Source: Streptacidiphilus fuscans (GTDB lineage: Bacteria > Actinomycetota > Actinomycetes > Streptomycetales > Streptomycetaceae). From it: a DNA stretch of 64,000 nt. Positions 17,888 through 26,136 of this stretch are shown in pieces. A program made the translations under genes and the position numbers. Numbering within the stretch: position 1 is the stretch's first letter; each line of letters begins with the position of its first letter. The notes beneath the pieces are model-generated. The model did no database searches and had not been told where the DNA came from. It saw only the letters and a program-made list of their open reading frames with translations. The stretch covers positions 94,427 to 158,426 of the forward strand of contig NZ_JADPRT010000009.1 of the NCBI RefSeq assembly GCF_015690355.1. The letters run 5' to 3'.

Positions 17888-18399
17888 CCCCGCCTCCGAC
17901 TGCGTCTTCGGCATGATTCCTGCTGACATGCGCATGAATCATCCCTGCGCTACTTTCCGCAATGCGCAGATCAGAGCGGCCGATGCCACTTCCTCGACGC
18001 GGTTACAGCAGCGATTGTTGTGACTGCACGTGCCGACCACCTCCCAGTGCACGGCAGTCCGGCTGCCGCCGGGCACCACGCCCTCGAAAGGGAAGCATCT
18101 GTGATGCACACGTTGGTTCACGCTCGCGGCGCCGCCGCCGCCCGGATCGACGCTGCCGCCCGCCCATGTCAGACCTCGCGGGACGACTGAGAGCTCGCGC
18201 GGATCTCCCATCGCACGAGCACCGGCTCCACCGCGTCGGGGCCGCCTCGACGCACGCTCACATCCCGTGCACTTTGTACGACTTCGCTCTCGCAGGCCGT
18301 GACGTCACAAACGCCTCCCGCCGTACCTTCGAATCCGAAGCCCTGACGGTGGGAGATCACGGTCACCGGACCAAGTCGGCAAGCCATCTAGGGGGCGTC
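17888..18399. other. 512-base gap upstream of the MocR regulator
   Basis: No convincing gene. Three things can be seen. First, an inverted repeat ATGATTC/GAATCAT at 17913-17942 around a palindromic ATGCGCAT. Second, a possible 56-codon reading frame at 18020-18190 (GTG start, no good ribosome-binding site; an internal ATG at 18104 has GGGA upstream), ending shortly before the regulator. Third, an unusually long leader before the MocR gene, consistent with autoregulation at this promoter. The small frame is listed here only as a possibility. Confidence 0.5.
17913..17942. promoter_or_regulatory. Inverted repeat ATGATTC-N16-GAATCAT
   Basis: Perfect 7-base arms (17913-17919 and 17936-17942) just after the class V enzyme stop and about 460 bases before the MocR gene. 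The spacer includes the palindrome ATGCGCAT. It is unusually AT-rich for this genome, so it may be an operator; a weak terminator is the alternative. Confidence 0.4.
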
Positions 18400-19848
18400 A
18401 TGGTACTTGTGATCAGTCCGACCCAAATCCGACGCATCATCGAACACTGGCAGCGCAGTGGCACCGCCTACTCCGACCTCGCGGACGCGATCCGCATCGC
18501 GGTCATCGACGGCCGGATCCCGCTGGGTGCGCGCATCCCGGCCGAGCGGGTCCTCTCGTCGGAACTGGAGATCAGCCGCAACACCGTGACGACCGCGTAC
18601 CGGCTGCTGCGCGAGACCGGCTACCTGGAGAGCAGGCAGGGCGCCGGGTCCTTCGTGACGATCCCGCCGGACAAGAGCCGGCAGGCCCGGTCGTTCTCCT
18701 GGCAGGCCGCCAGCGCGGACGGCGACATCGACTTCACCACCGCGACGCTGTCCGCGCCCGAGCCCATGCTCGTCGAGGCGACCTGGGAGGCGGCCGCCCG
18801 CCTCGGCCGGCACACCCGGACGGCGGGCTACGACATGGTCGGCATCCCCGCGCTGCGCGAGGCGCTGGCCGACCGGATGACCCGTCAGGGCCTGCCGACC
18901 ACACCCGACCAGATCATGGTGACGGCCGGCGCCCAGCACGCCTGGCACCTGCTGCTCCAGCACCTCTCCCGCCCGCACGACCGGATCCTGCTGGACAGCC
19001 CGACCTATCCCGCGGTCCTCGACTCGATCCGCGCCCTGCGCCGTCGGACGGTGCCGGTGGGGATGTCCGCGACGGGCTGGGACGTCGACCTGCTCGACAA
19101 GGCGATCCGGCAGACCAAGCCGGCCATGGCGTACCTGATGCCCGACTTCCACAACCCGACCGGCGCGGTCATGCCGCGCTACATCCGGACGGCGATCGCC
19201 GACGCGGCCCGGATCTCCGGCACCTTCCTGGTCATCGACGAGACGCTGCGCGACCTGTCGCTCGACGACACCGCTCTGCCCGCCCCGATGTCCACCTACG
19301 GCGCGCCCAACTGGGCCATCACCATCGGCTCGTTGAGCAAGACCTGCTGGGGCGGGCTGCGGCTCGGCTGGCTGCGCGCCGCACCGTCGGTGATCTCGGC
19401 GCTGGTCGGGCTGCGCGGTTCGACCGACGCGGGCAACCCGATCATCACCCAGCTGATCGCCTGCATGCTGCTGGAGAAGTTCGACGAGCTGGTGAGCCAG
19501 CGGACCGCCATGCTCACCAAGAACCGGCAGGGGCTGGCGGAGGCACTGGAGAAGCACCTGCCCGGGTGCAGCTTCACCATGCCGGCCGGTGGTCTCTCGC
19601 TCTGGGTCGACCTCGGGGCGCGGGTGAGTTCGCGGCTGGCGCTGGCGGCCCCGCAGCACGGCGTGCAGCTGCTCGCGGGTCCCCGCTTCGGCGGTGAGGG
19701 GACGTTGGAGAACCGGACCAGGCTCCCGTTCGTCCACGACCCCGCCACCGCCGAGGAGGGCGTCCGCCGGATCGCCGCGGCGCTGCGGGACATCACCCCG
19801 CAGCCGGCCGCGTCGATGGTCTGGGGCACCGGGGTCATGGCCTCGTAG
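18400..19848 (+). CDS. MocR-type GntR-family transcriptional regulator
   Basis: 482 residues in two parts. Residues about 15-85 form a GntR winged helix (YSDLADAIRIAVIDGRIPLG, IPAERVLSSELEISRNTV, YRLLRETGYLESRQGAGSFV). The rest is an aminotransferase class I-like domain (MVTAGAQHAWHLLLQHL, MPDFHNPTGAVM, IGSLSKTCWGGLRLGW with the PLP lysine). MocR proteins sense PLP-bound amino compounds and activate or repress nearby operons. With PLP enzymes and amino-acid ligases around it, it is a likely pathway regulator. The ATG at 18400 follows AGGGGG. Effector unknown. Confidence 0.92.
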   Translation: MVLVISPTQIRRIIEHWQRSGTAYSDLADAIRIAVIDGRIPLGARIPAERVLSSELEISRNTVTTAYRLLRETGYLESRQGAGSFVTIPPDKSRQARSFSWQAASADGDIDFTTATLSAPEPMLVEATWEAAARLGRHTRTAGYDMVGIPALREALADRMTRQGLPTTPDQIMVTAGAQHAWHLLLQHLSRPHDRILLDSPTYPAVLDSIRALRRRTVPVGMSATGWDVDLLDKAIRQTKPAMAYLMPDFHNPTGAVMPRYIRTAIADAARISGTFLVIDETLRDLSLDDTALPAPMSTYGAPNWAITIGSLSKTCWGGLRLGWLRAAPSVISALVGLRGSTDAGNPIITQLIACMLLEKFDELVSQRTAMLTKNRQGLAEALEKHLPGCSFTMPAGGLSLWVDLGARVSSRLALAAPQHGVQLLAGPRFGGEGTLENRTRLPFVHDPATAEEGVRRIAAALRDITPQPAASMVWGTGVMAS

Positions 19849-19926
19849 CGTGCGCGGGCGGCGATAGGTGCGGTCCGGGACACGGACGTGAACAGAGGCG
19901 TGCACAGGGAAGGAAAGGCTGGTTCG

Positions 19927-21069
19927 GTGGCTCCAGTGATCAAGAGTTCCGGCGACACGCACGGTGCGCGCGGTGTGCGCGGCGCGCACGGCGCACACGG
20001 CGCACACGGTGTCGCCGGATGGCACCGCCTGCAGGTCGCATCCGTACGCCGGGTCGGTGACGACGCCGTCTCGCTGACGCTGGACGTGCCGGAACCGCTC
20101 GCGGACACGTTCGCCCACCGGCCTGGCCAGCACGTGACCATCCGTCACACGCTGGCGGGGCGCGAACTCCGCCGCAGCTACTCGGTCTGCCCGCCACCCG
20201 ACGATCCGGGCCGCCTCCGGCTGGTGGTCAAGCGGCTCGGACCGGGTGGCTTCGCCGAGTACGCCACCAACGGGCTGACCGCCGGCGACGTCCTGGAAGT
20301 CGCCGGTCCCGCAGGCGACTTCCACCTCGCGGACGCCCCGGGGGGACACCACGTACTGATCGCCGGAGGCAGCGGCATCACTCCCCTGCTGAGCATGGCC
20401 GAGGCTGCGCTGCGGCAGGACCCGACCTGCCGGGTCTCCCTGCTGTACGCCAACCGGACCATGGGGTCGGTGCTGTTGGCGGACGACGTGGCCACCCTGG
20501 AACGCCGGTACGGCGACCGCTTCTCGGTGGTGCACGTGCTGTCGCGGGAACCCGCGCCCACGGCTCCGCCCGTCGGCCGCATCGACCAGGAGCGGCTGCC
20601 CGAACTGCTGGCCATGGTCGGGGCCGACCGCCCCGCCGCGCACCGGTACTTCTACCTGTGCGGCCCCTGGGGGCTGGTGGAGACGGCACGCAAGGCGCTG
20701 GCCGACTGGGGCGCGGACGAGGACGACGTGCGTTTTGAGCTCTTCTCGGCCGGTGACCGGGAGGAGCAACCGGCGGCCGCCCCCGGCCGGTCCGGGCGGA
20801 TCACCGTGTACTTCGACGGCGAGGCCACCGACCTCACCATGGAGCCGGAGGACGAGTCCGTGCTGGACGCGGTGCTCCGCGCGCAGCCGGACGTCCCGTA
20901 CTCCTGCCGCGACGGCCTCTGCGGGGTGTGCCGGGCCAGGGTCGTCTCCGGCGAGGTGGTGCTCGCGCGGCAGTACGCGCTCACCGAGAAGGACCTGGCG
21001 CGCGGCTACACGCTCCCCTGTCGGGCCCGCCCGGCGACACCTGAGATCGCCCTCGATTTCGACGCCTGA
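19927..21069 (+). CDS. PaaE-like ferredoxin-NAD(P)H reductase with C-terminal [2Fe-2S] domain
   Basis: About 380 residues: an FAD-binding domain (LRRSYSVC, VVKRLGPGGFAEYA), an NAD(P)-binding domain (LIAGGSGITPLLSM, FYLCGPWGL) and a plant-type ferredoxin end (YSCRDGLCGVCRARV then LPCRARP). This is the layout of PaaE, the reductase of phenylacetyl-CoA epoxidase and related diiron systems, so it is a natural electron donor for the cluster's diiron oxidase. The GTG at 19927 follows AAGGAAAGG; another GTG 13 codons earlier is possible. A Gly-Ala-His repeat lies near the N-terminus, from a tandem 9-base DNA repeat. Role as partner is inferred. Confidence 0.9.
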   Translation: MAPVIKSSGDTHGARGVRGAHGAHGAHGVAGWHRLQVASVRRVGDDAVSLTLDVPEPLADTFAHRPGQHVTIRHTLAGRELRRSYSVCPPPDDPGRLRLVVKRLGPGGFAEYATNGLTAGDVLEVAGPAGDFHLADAPGGHHVLIAGGSGITPLLSMAEAALRQDPTCRVSLLYANRTMGSVLLADDVATLERRYGDRFSVVHVLSREPAPTAPPVGRIDQERLPELLAMVGADRPAAHRYFYLCGPWGLVETARKALADWGADEDDVRFELFSAGDREEQPAAAPGRSGRITVYFDGEATDLTMEPEDESVLDAVLRAQPDVPYSCRDGLCGVCRARVVSGEVVLARQYALTEKDLARGYTLPCRARPATPEIALDFDA

Positions 21070-21281
21070 CCCCGCCCATCGGTCGGCGGCTTATGCCCAG
21101 CTCTGGTCTGTTCCATCCTGCGTGCTTGTTTGCGCATTGCCAATTCCCTTGGCCTGTGCCGTCGAACGGGGCAACACGTAGCCAGCATGCTGGCAACCGG
21201 TAGCCGAATTCAGCGCCCAGTCCCGACGATGTCCTCGCTTGCGTCCCTCGCCGACGGAGCGACGAAACGAATGGAACGGAA

Positions 21282-21428
21282 ATGAAGAAGCTGTGGGTCG
21301 GCCGCACTCTGGCCGGCGTCATGCTCGCTGCCGCTGCTCTCACCGGCTTCGCCGCCGGCCATGGCACGTCCCGGACCCTCGCCGATTCCCAGTGGGGCGG
21401 CTCGGCCCCGACGGCCGTCACCCCCTGA
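21282..21428 (+). CDS. Small secreted peptide, 48 residues
   Basis: A short reading frame with a GGAACGGAA ribosome-binding site and an ATG start. The product has a basic start (MKKLWVGR), a hydrophobic stretch (about residues 9-25) and AAG, a plausible signal peptidase site, leaving about 22 residues rich in Ser, Ala and Thr with one DSQWGG segment. No cysteine, so not a lipoprotein. It lies between the reductase and the convergent LuxR gene. It might be a secreted signal, a processed peptide or an uncharacterised cell-envelope peptide. No family recognised. Confidence 0.6.
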   Translation: MKKLWVGRTLAGVMLAAAALTGFAAGHGTSRTLADSQWGGSAPTAVTP

Positions 21429-21537
21429 GCCTCGGATCCCCTGCGCTTCGTCACCCCTGACGCAGACCCTGTCCTGGCGGCCCCCACGGGTCGCCGGGAC
21501 AGCCGCGATGCGTCCGACCGAACGCGCGTCGTCGGCG

Positions 21538-22512
21538 TCAGTCCTCCTCGAGAAAGCCGCTCCGGGCCAGCAGATACGCGAGCTGCGCCCTGCTCCGGCT
21601 GCCGAAGAAGTCGGCGGCCCACCGCACGTGGTTGGTGACGCTGCGCAGGCTCATCCCGAGTCGCGCGGCTATGGCGCTGTCCGTGTAGCCGTTGATCATG
21701 TGCCGCAGCACCGCGCGGCGTACCTCGTCCGTCACCGCGGACGACGCCGCGCTGGAGTGGTTCGGTTGGAGCGGGACGGCGCGCTGCCAGATGTGCTCGA
21801 ACATGCCCGCCAGGTAGCGCACCACACCCGGATGCTCGATCACCAGCGCGAGATCGCGGCGGTTGGCCGCCGCCGGGTCCGGGACGAACGCGGTCTGCCG
21901 GTCGCAGATGATCAGCCGGTCGAAGACCTCGTCCACCGTGCGGATCTCGCCGCCCGCCTCGACGATCTTCTCGGCGTAGGCGAGCGTCGGCGCGTGCGAG
22001 CGGATCGTGTGCTGGTAGACCGTCCGCTGCCGCACCCCCCGGCCCAGAGCTGACAGATCGTCGTACAGCGCCTTCTCCAGCAGCTCCGGCGGACGCCCGC
22101 CGCCGGGCTGGGCCGTGAGCAACTCGCTCTGACAGGCACTCACGGTGGCGGAGAGCGTGGCGCTGATGGCCTCGGCTCCGGTCACCACCCGAACCATGGC
22201 CGAGCCGGTCGGACTGTAGCTCTCCCGGTAGACGCGATCGGCCCGGGAGACGGTGCGGTGCAGCTTGTCCAGCGCCCGCCTGCGGTTCTGGATGACCTCC
22301 TCCAGCTGCTCCATCCGGCCCCAGAGCGCCGCATGCGGCGCCAGCGCGGTTAAGCCCCCCTCGGGCAGCCGCTTGACCAGGCCGAACTCCAGCAGGCAGA
22401 GCGGGCACTCCCCGGTGACGCTCCCGCCTTTCAACAGCTCTCCGTAGAAGCGGAGGCCCTCCTCGCAGAGCTCGACGGCCCCTCTGTCCACTGCGTCCGG
22501 GTCAGTGCACAT
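21538..22512 (-). CDS. LuxR-type helix-turn-helix regulator
   Basis: 324 residues with a C-terminal LuxR/GerE helix-turn-helix: LRHMINGYTDSAIAARLGMS, then RSVTNHVRWAADFFGSRSRA. The N-terminal two thirds contain a TrmB-like helical linker (MEQLEEVIQNRRRALDKL) and a PLD-like sensor section with AFVPDP, a layout common to many streptomycete pathway regulators. The start is at the ATG at 22512, preceded by GGGGGAGGA. It is convergent with the small secreted peptide gene. It is a candidate for binding the shared GCCAA-N10-TTGGC sites; this is inferred. Confidence 0.87.
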   Translation of the reverse strand: MCTDPDAVDRGAVELCEEGLRFYGELLKGGSVTGECPLCLLEFGLVKRLPEGGLTALAPHAALWGRMEQLEEVIQNRRRALDKLHRTVSRADRVYRESYSPTGSAMVRVVTGAEAISATLSATVSACQSELLTAQPGGGRPPELLEKALYDDLSALGRGVRQRTVYQHTIRSHAPTLAYAEKIVEAGGEIRTVDEVFDRLIICDRQTAFVPDPAAANRRDLALVIEHPGVVRYLAGMFEHIWQRAVPLQPNHSSAASSAVTDEVRRAVLRHMINGYTDSAIAARLGMSLRSVTNHVRWAADFFGSRSRAQLAYLLARSGFLEED

Positions 22513-22748
22513 TCCTCCCCCACCCCCCAGTAGTTCGCATATCGCCTGTTCATTCTGCCAAAACAGGGCGATGGGTTGGCGGATTCTCCCAGAGTCCCGC
22601 CAAGGTGAGAGACGCATTTCCAGGATTCGTTGCTACTTCTGATCCTTTCCTGGAACTGCGGGCTCAGCGCTCGTAGTTGCCGTCGAGCCGATGTTCGTCG
22701 TGTCCTCCGTCGTCGAGGTCGGGGTCGGGGTCGGGTGAGCGTCCCGGA

Positions 22749-23696
22749 TCAGGTTCGCGCCGCGTCGGCGAGGTCGCGGACCTCGTTCGCGACGGTCGAC
22801 CACAGGGCGGCGGGCAGGTCGTGGCCCACGCCGGGGAAGATCCGCAGCCGGGACCCTGCGACCGTCGCGGCCGTGGTCCGACCGGCGGCGGCACGGAGGA
22901 TCGGGTCCTGCTCCCCGTGCAGCACCAGGGTGGGGTGGCGCAGCTCGCGCAGGCGCGCACCGTTCCACTGCGCGCCGATCTGGCGGCTCTGCGCCTTGGC
23001 GTCGCGGGGGCCGCTGTCCACCTCCGCCTCGACCCAGGCCCTGGCAGCCTCCTCGTCGAACGGGTAGGCGGGCGAGGCGACGCCGCGCCAGACCGCGAGC
23101 GAGGCCTCGATGTCGCCCTCGCGGCCCTCGGGGAACCTGGTCCGGGTCAGCGTGGCCAGCAGTCCGAAGCGGAGGTAGCGCAGCACCCGCAGGCCGGAGA
23201 CGTCGCTCGGGAGCGCCGACGACGACGTCACCGACAGCACCCGGTCGGGGTGGCGCAGCGCCATCCGCTGTGCGATCAGGCCGCCGAGCGAGTGGCCGAA
23301 GACGTGGGCGCGTTCCCAGCCGAGGGCGTCCATCACCGCGATGCCGTCGTCGGTCATGTCCTCCGAGGTGTAGGCGTCGCCGCGCCTGCCGAACAGCGCC
23401 TTGAACGGGTTGGTGGTCTCGGTCGGCGGCATCCGGGTCGACTCGCCCGCGTCGCGCTGGTCGTAGCGGACCACGTCGAAGCCCGCCTCGGCGAAGGCCT
23501 GACAGAGCCCGGCGGGCCACCAGAACCGCGCGGTGGCCAGCCCCATGATCAGCAGCAGCGGCTCGCCGCCTGCCGACCCCGAGAGCCGGTCGTAGGCGAT
23601 GTCGACCTGTCGGCCGTGCGCGTGGTTGTGGGCGTAGCGGGTCGGCGTCCAGAGGGGCGCGCTGGGGCTGACGGCGCTGATGGTGCTCTCGGACAT
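22749..23696 (-). CDS. Alpha/beta hydrolase
   Basis: 315 residues with the alpha/beta hydrolase nucleophile elbow GHSLGGLIAQRMAL, an oxyanion strand LLLIMGLATARFWWP, the acid segment VLHGEQDPI and a late histidine GVGHDLP, completing a Ser-Asp-His triad. RYDQRDAGEST is typical of the RdmC/methylesterase-like group. ATG at 23696 with GAGAAGGGA upstream. It is divergent from the HhH-GPD gene and probably marks the DNA just outside the cluster, though a tailoring esterase role cannot be excluded. Substrate unknown. Confidence 0.9.
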   Translation of the reverse strand: MSESTISAVSPSAPLWTPTRYAHNHAHGRQVDIAYDRLSGSAGGEPLLLIMGLATARFWWPAGLCQAFAEAGFDVVRYDQRDAGESTRMPPTETTNPFKALFGRRGDAYTSEDMTDDGIAVMDALGWERAHVFGHSLGGLIAQRMALRHPDRVLSVTSSSALPSDVSGLRVLRYLRFGLLATLTRTRFPEGREGDIEASLAVWRGVASPAYPFDEEAARAWVEAEVDSGPRDAKAQSRQIGAQWNGARLRELRHPTLVLHGEQDPILRAAAGRTTAATVAGSRLRIFPGVGHDLPAALWSTVANEVRDLADAART

Positions 23697-23740
23697 GGGG
23701 AACGTCCCTTCTCCGTCGGCGAAAGAAAATCTGCGATCGC

Positions 23741-23785
23741 CGTTCGCAGTTCTTGTCTCAAAGATACTGCACACAGCGTTCGCAG
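23741..23785. promoter_or_regulatory. Direct repeat CGTTCGCAG upstream of the hydrolase
   Basis: Two identical 9-base copies at 23741-23749 and 23777-23785, 36 bases apart, in the 281-base divergent gap between the hydrolase and the HhH-GPD gene. A related CTGCGATCGC lies at 23731. The surrounding DNA is less GC-rich than elsewhere. Probably a promoter with a regulator site; the regulator is unknown. Confidence 0.45.
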
Positions 23786-23977
23786 AAAAGTGCGCCGGTC
23801 GGGAGGACGGGCTGGACGTGCGCAGCCGGGTCCGATCGTGTGTGCGACACGGACGAGTGATTCCGGACCGATCCCCGGGCGTGTCCGACACACGGCGCGG
23901 AGAATGGGCGATGTCCCGGCAGGACATGCACGGCACACGCACGACCGGCATGCACGACCGGCAGGAAGGGGCCCGCC

Positions 23978-24589
23978 ATGGCGACCGATCTCCACCTCGC
24001 CCAGAGCGCGGACGCCGACGCGCTGCTCAGTCGCAGCCCGCTGGCCGCGCTGATCGGCATGCTGCTGGACCAGCAGGTGCCGATGGAGTGGGCGTTCTCC
24101 GGCCCCCACACCCTGCTGGAGCGGCTCGGCGGGGACGACCTCGACGCTCACCGGATCGCCGACTACGACCCGGAGGCCTTCGCCGCGCTCTGCTCGGAGA
24201 AACCCGCGGTGCACCGCTACCCGGGCTCGATGGCCAAACGCATCCAGCAGCTGTGCGCATACCTGGACGAGCACTACGACGGCGACGCCGAGGCGCTGTG
24301 GCGGGACGCGGCCACCGGCCAGGAGCTGCTGACGCGGCTGGAGGAGCTGCCGGGCTTCGGCAGACAGAAGGCGCAGATCTTCCTGGCCCTGCTCGGCAAA
24401 CAGCTCGGCGTGCAGCCCAAGGGCTGGCGCGAGGCCGCGGGCGCGTACGGCGAGAAGAACAGCTTCCGCTCGGTGGCGGACATCACCGGGCCCGCGTCAC
24501 TGGAGAAGGTCCGGGCGTTCAAACAGGAGGCCAAAGCCGCAGCGAAAGCCGCCAAGGCGGCCAAGTCCGCCGGGGCAGAGGCGAAGTAA
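23978..24589 (+). CDS. HhH-GPD family DNA-repair-like protein
   Basis: 203 residues resembling the actinobacterial HhH-GPD group: LAALIGMLLDQQVPMEWAF near the N-terminus and a helix-hairpin-helix LEELPGFGRQKAQIFLALLG. The C-terminus is an Ala/Lys-rich tail (KAAAKAAKAAK). Full DNA glycosylases carry an aspartate after the HhH; none is clear here, so enzymatic activity is uncertain. ATG at 23978 with GGAAGGGG nearby. Monocistronic in appearance. Confidence 0.85.
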   Translation: MATDLHLAQSADADALLSRSPLAALIGMLLDQQVPMEWAFSGPHTLLERLGGDDLDAHRIADYDPEAFAALCSEKPAVHRYPGSMAKRIQQLCAYLDEHYDGDAEALWRDAATGQELLTRLEELPGFGRQKAQIFLALLGKQLGVQPKGWREAAGAYGEKNSFRSVADITGPASLEKVRAFKQEAKAAAKAAKAAKSAGAEAK

Positions 24590-24674
24590 CGACGCACCGG
24601 CGCCGGGAATCACGAAAGGCGCGGGAAGCCGGAACGACTCCCCGCGCCTGCGCTCAGACGTGCTGCAGCCGGCC

Positions 24675-25775
24675 TCAGCGACCCACGAAGGGCTCGAAGA
24701 GCAGGCCCTTCGAGGCGATGCCCGGGGCGAAGGCGGTGACCTTGCCGGTGTTCAGGTTCAGCCGGCTCAGCGAGCTGGCAGAGGTGAAGTCCTGGCCACG
24801 GCCGAAGTTGCCGGTGATCTCGACGATCGCGTTGGTGTTGCCGTCGACGGCGAAGATCGCGCCCTTGTCACCGATCGCGAAGGCCGTGTCGTCGACCTGG
24901 GCGCTCAGGTGCAGGACCCGCACGCGCTGGGTCGGGCGGGAGTGCCAGTTCGCCTTGACGGTGTCCATGAAGATCAGCTCGCTGTCGCCCTGGCTGTCGA
25001 GCATCATCGAGCCGCCCACGCCCGGGACGTAGCAGGGGACGTTCTCCAGCGAGTCCGGGTCGGACAGGTTGAGCGTCTCCGCCTTGCCCGTCAGCAGGTT
25101 GACGGCGTGCGCGTCGTCGGCCAGGGCCGAGGACGGCTTCGCGGTCCCGCCCGCCAGGTGGAGCTGGAAGAGCGCCGGGCCCTGGAAGACCGTGCCGTTG
25201 GGCGTGGTCGGGGAGGGGTTGGAGGCGGAGGTGTAGAGCCGGCCGTCGTGCTCCAGCACCGCGTCCGTGCCGCCGCCGTGGGGCAGCGTCTTGACGCCGT
25301 AGCTGTAGTGGACGACCTGGTGGCCGCGGCGGGCCTGCGGGGTGATGGTGTAGAGGCTCGAGTTGCCGTCCTCGTTCACGGTGGCGACGACGCGGCGGTG
25401 GGTCGGGTCGGCGCCGAGGCCGTCGACCTTGCCGACCAGGGACCACTCGGCGACGACCTTGCCGCGCTGGTCGAACTCGACGACGGTGCTGTTCTTGTTA
25501 CCGGAGGGCGACGGCTCGCCCATGGTGCCGACACCGTTCTGGTAGCCGACGAAGATGTCGTCGCCGAGCTGGGCGATGTCGTCCGCGCCGGTCAGGCCCT
25601 TGGGGGCGGCGGCGAAGACCTTGGCGTGGTAGCCCGCCGGCACGCTGAGCGGCACGGGCTTGGTGACGGACGGCGCGGCGGACGTCGTGGTGGCCGCACC
25701 GGCCGTGCCGACGACGGTGGCGGCGAGGGTGGCGGCAGCAGCGACGGCGCCGGCCAGAGCAAGACGAGAGGTCAC
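24675..25775 (-). CDS. Secreted ScyD/ScyE-like protein
   Basis: 366 residues. A signal peptide is clear (SRLALAGAVAAAATLAATVV then AGAA). The mature part has repeated beta-propeller-like segments (GADDIAQLGDDIFVGYQNG, GTDAVLEHDGRLYTSASN, IFAVDGNTNAIVEITGNFG) as in the ScyD/ScyE family found in many streptomycetes. No catalytic residues are evident. The GTG start at 25775 is inferred from the signal sequence. Exported, function unknown. Confidence 0.82.
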   Translation of the reverse strand: MTSRLALAGAVAAAATLAATVVGTAGAATTTSAAPSVTKPVPLSVPAGYHAKVFAAAPKGLTGADDIAQLGDDIFVGYQNGVGTMGEPSPSGNKNSTVVEFDQRGKVVAEWSLVGKVDGLGADPTHRRVVATVNEDGNSSLYTITPQARRGHQVVHYSYGVKTLPHGGGTDAVLEHDGRLYTSASNPSPTTPNGTVFQGPALFQLHLAGGTAKPSSALADDAHAVNLLTGKAETLNLSDPDSLENVPCYVPGVGGSMMLDSQGDSELIFMDTVKANWHSRPTQRVRVLHLSAQVDDTAFAIGDKGAIFAVDGNTNAIVEITGNFGRGQDFTSASSLSRLNLNTGKVTAFAPGIASKGLLFEPFVGR

Positions 25776-26136
25776 GGTAAAGCCACTTCTCTCGGGGAAT
25801 GACAGGGAGGTCGCGGGCCTGCCGGCATCCGGCGGCGCACACGGCCCTCGTGGGACACCCCGTTGTCCCACCCCTTGGTGACGGTCCGGCAAGCACCCGG
25901 CGACATCCGCATGGCGCCTGGATTGCCCGCACACGTTGCGAGGGCGGCGCATGCGCGCAGAGGGCGGTCTCTGCGAGCCGTCCACACGCGCCCACGCGCT
26001 GGCTTCCCGGCCGACCTCGGTGGCCGAGACCTGTCCGCGATCTGGGATCAGTACCCTGGTTGCCGGGAGGAACCTCGTTCCCACACCCGTTCCCCAGTCC
26101 CCCATCCGTACCCGTGGACCCGCCAAGGGAGGCAGC
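25776..26136. other. 361-base divergent gap between the ScyD-like and ArsR genes
   Basis: No gene seen. It contains an 8-base inverted repeat at 25850-25871 (listed separately) and a smaller GGAAC-N3-GTTCC repeat close to the ArsR start. An AAGGGAGG ribosome-binding site lies just before the ArsR GTG. Confidence 0.6.
25850..25871. promoter_or_regulatory. Inverted repeat GTGGGACA-N6-TGTCCCAC
   Basis: Perfect 8-base arms, 22 bases in all, located about 75 bases upstream of the ScyD-like start and far upstream of the ArsR start. The symmetry and length fit a dimeric repressor site. A short hairpin is the alternative. Confidence 0.5.

Noticed and set aside
17939..18211. Minus-strand 90-codon frame in the MocR leader
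   Set aside because: No ribosome-binding site or family resemblance; composition looks like the antisense of a GC-rich leader.
19975..20030. Tandem 9-base repeat in the reductase gene as a CRISPR or regulatory repeat
   Set aside because: Only about three short copies within a coding region, giving Gly-Ala-His; no spacers.
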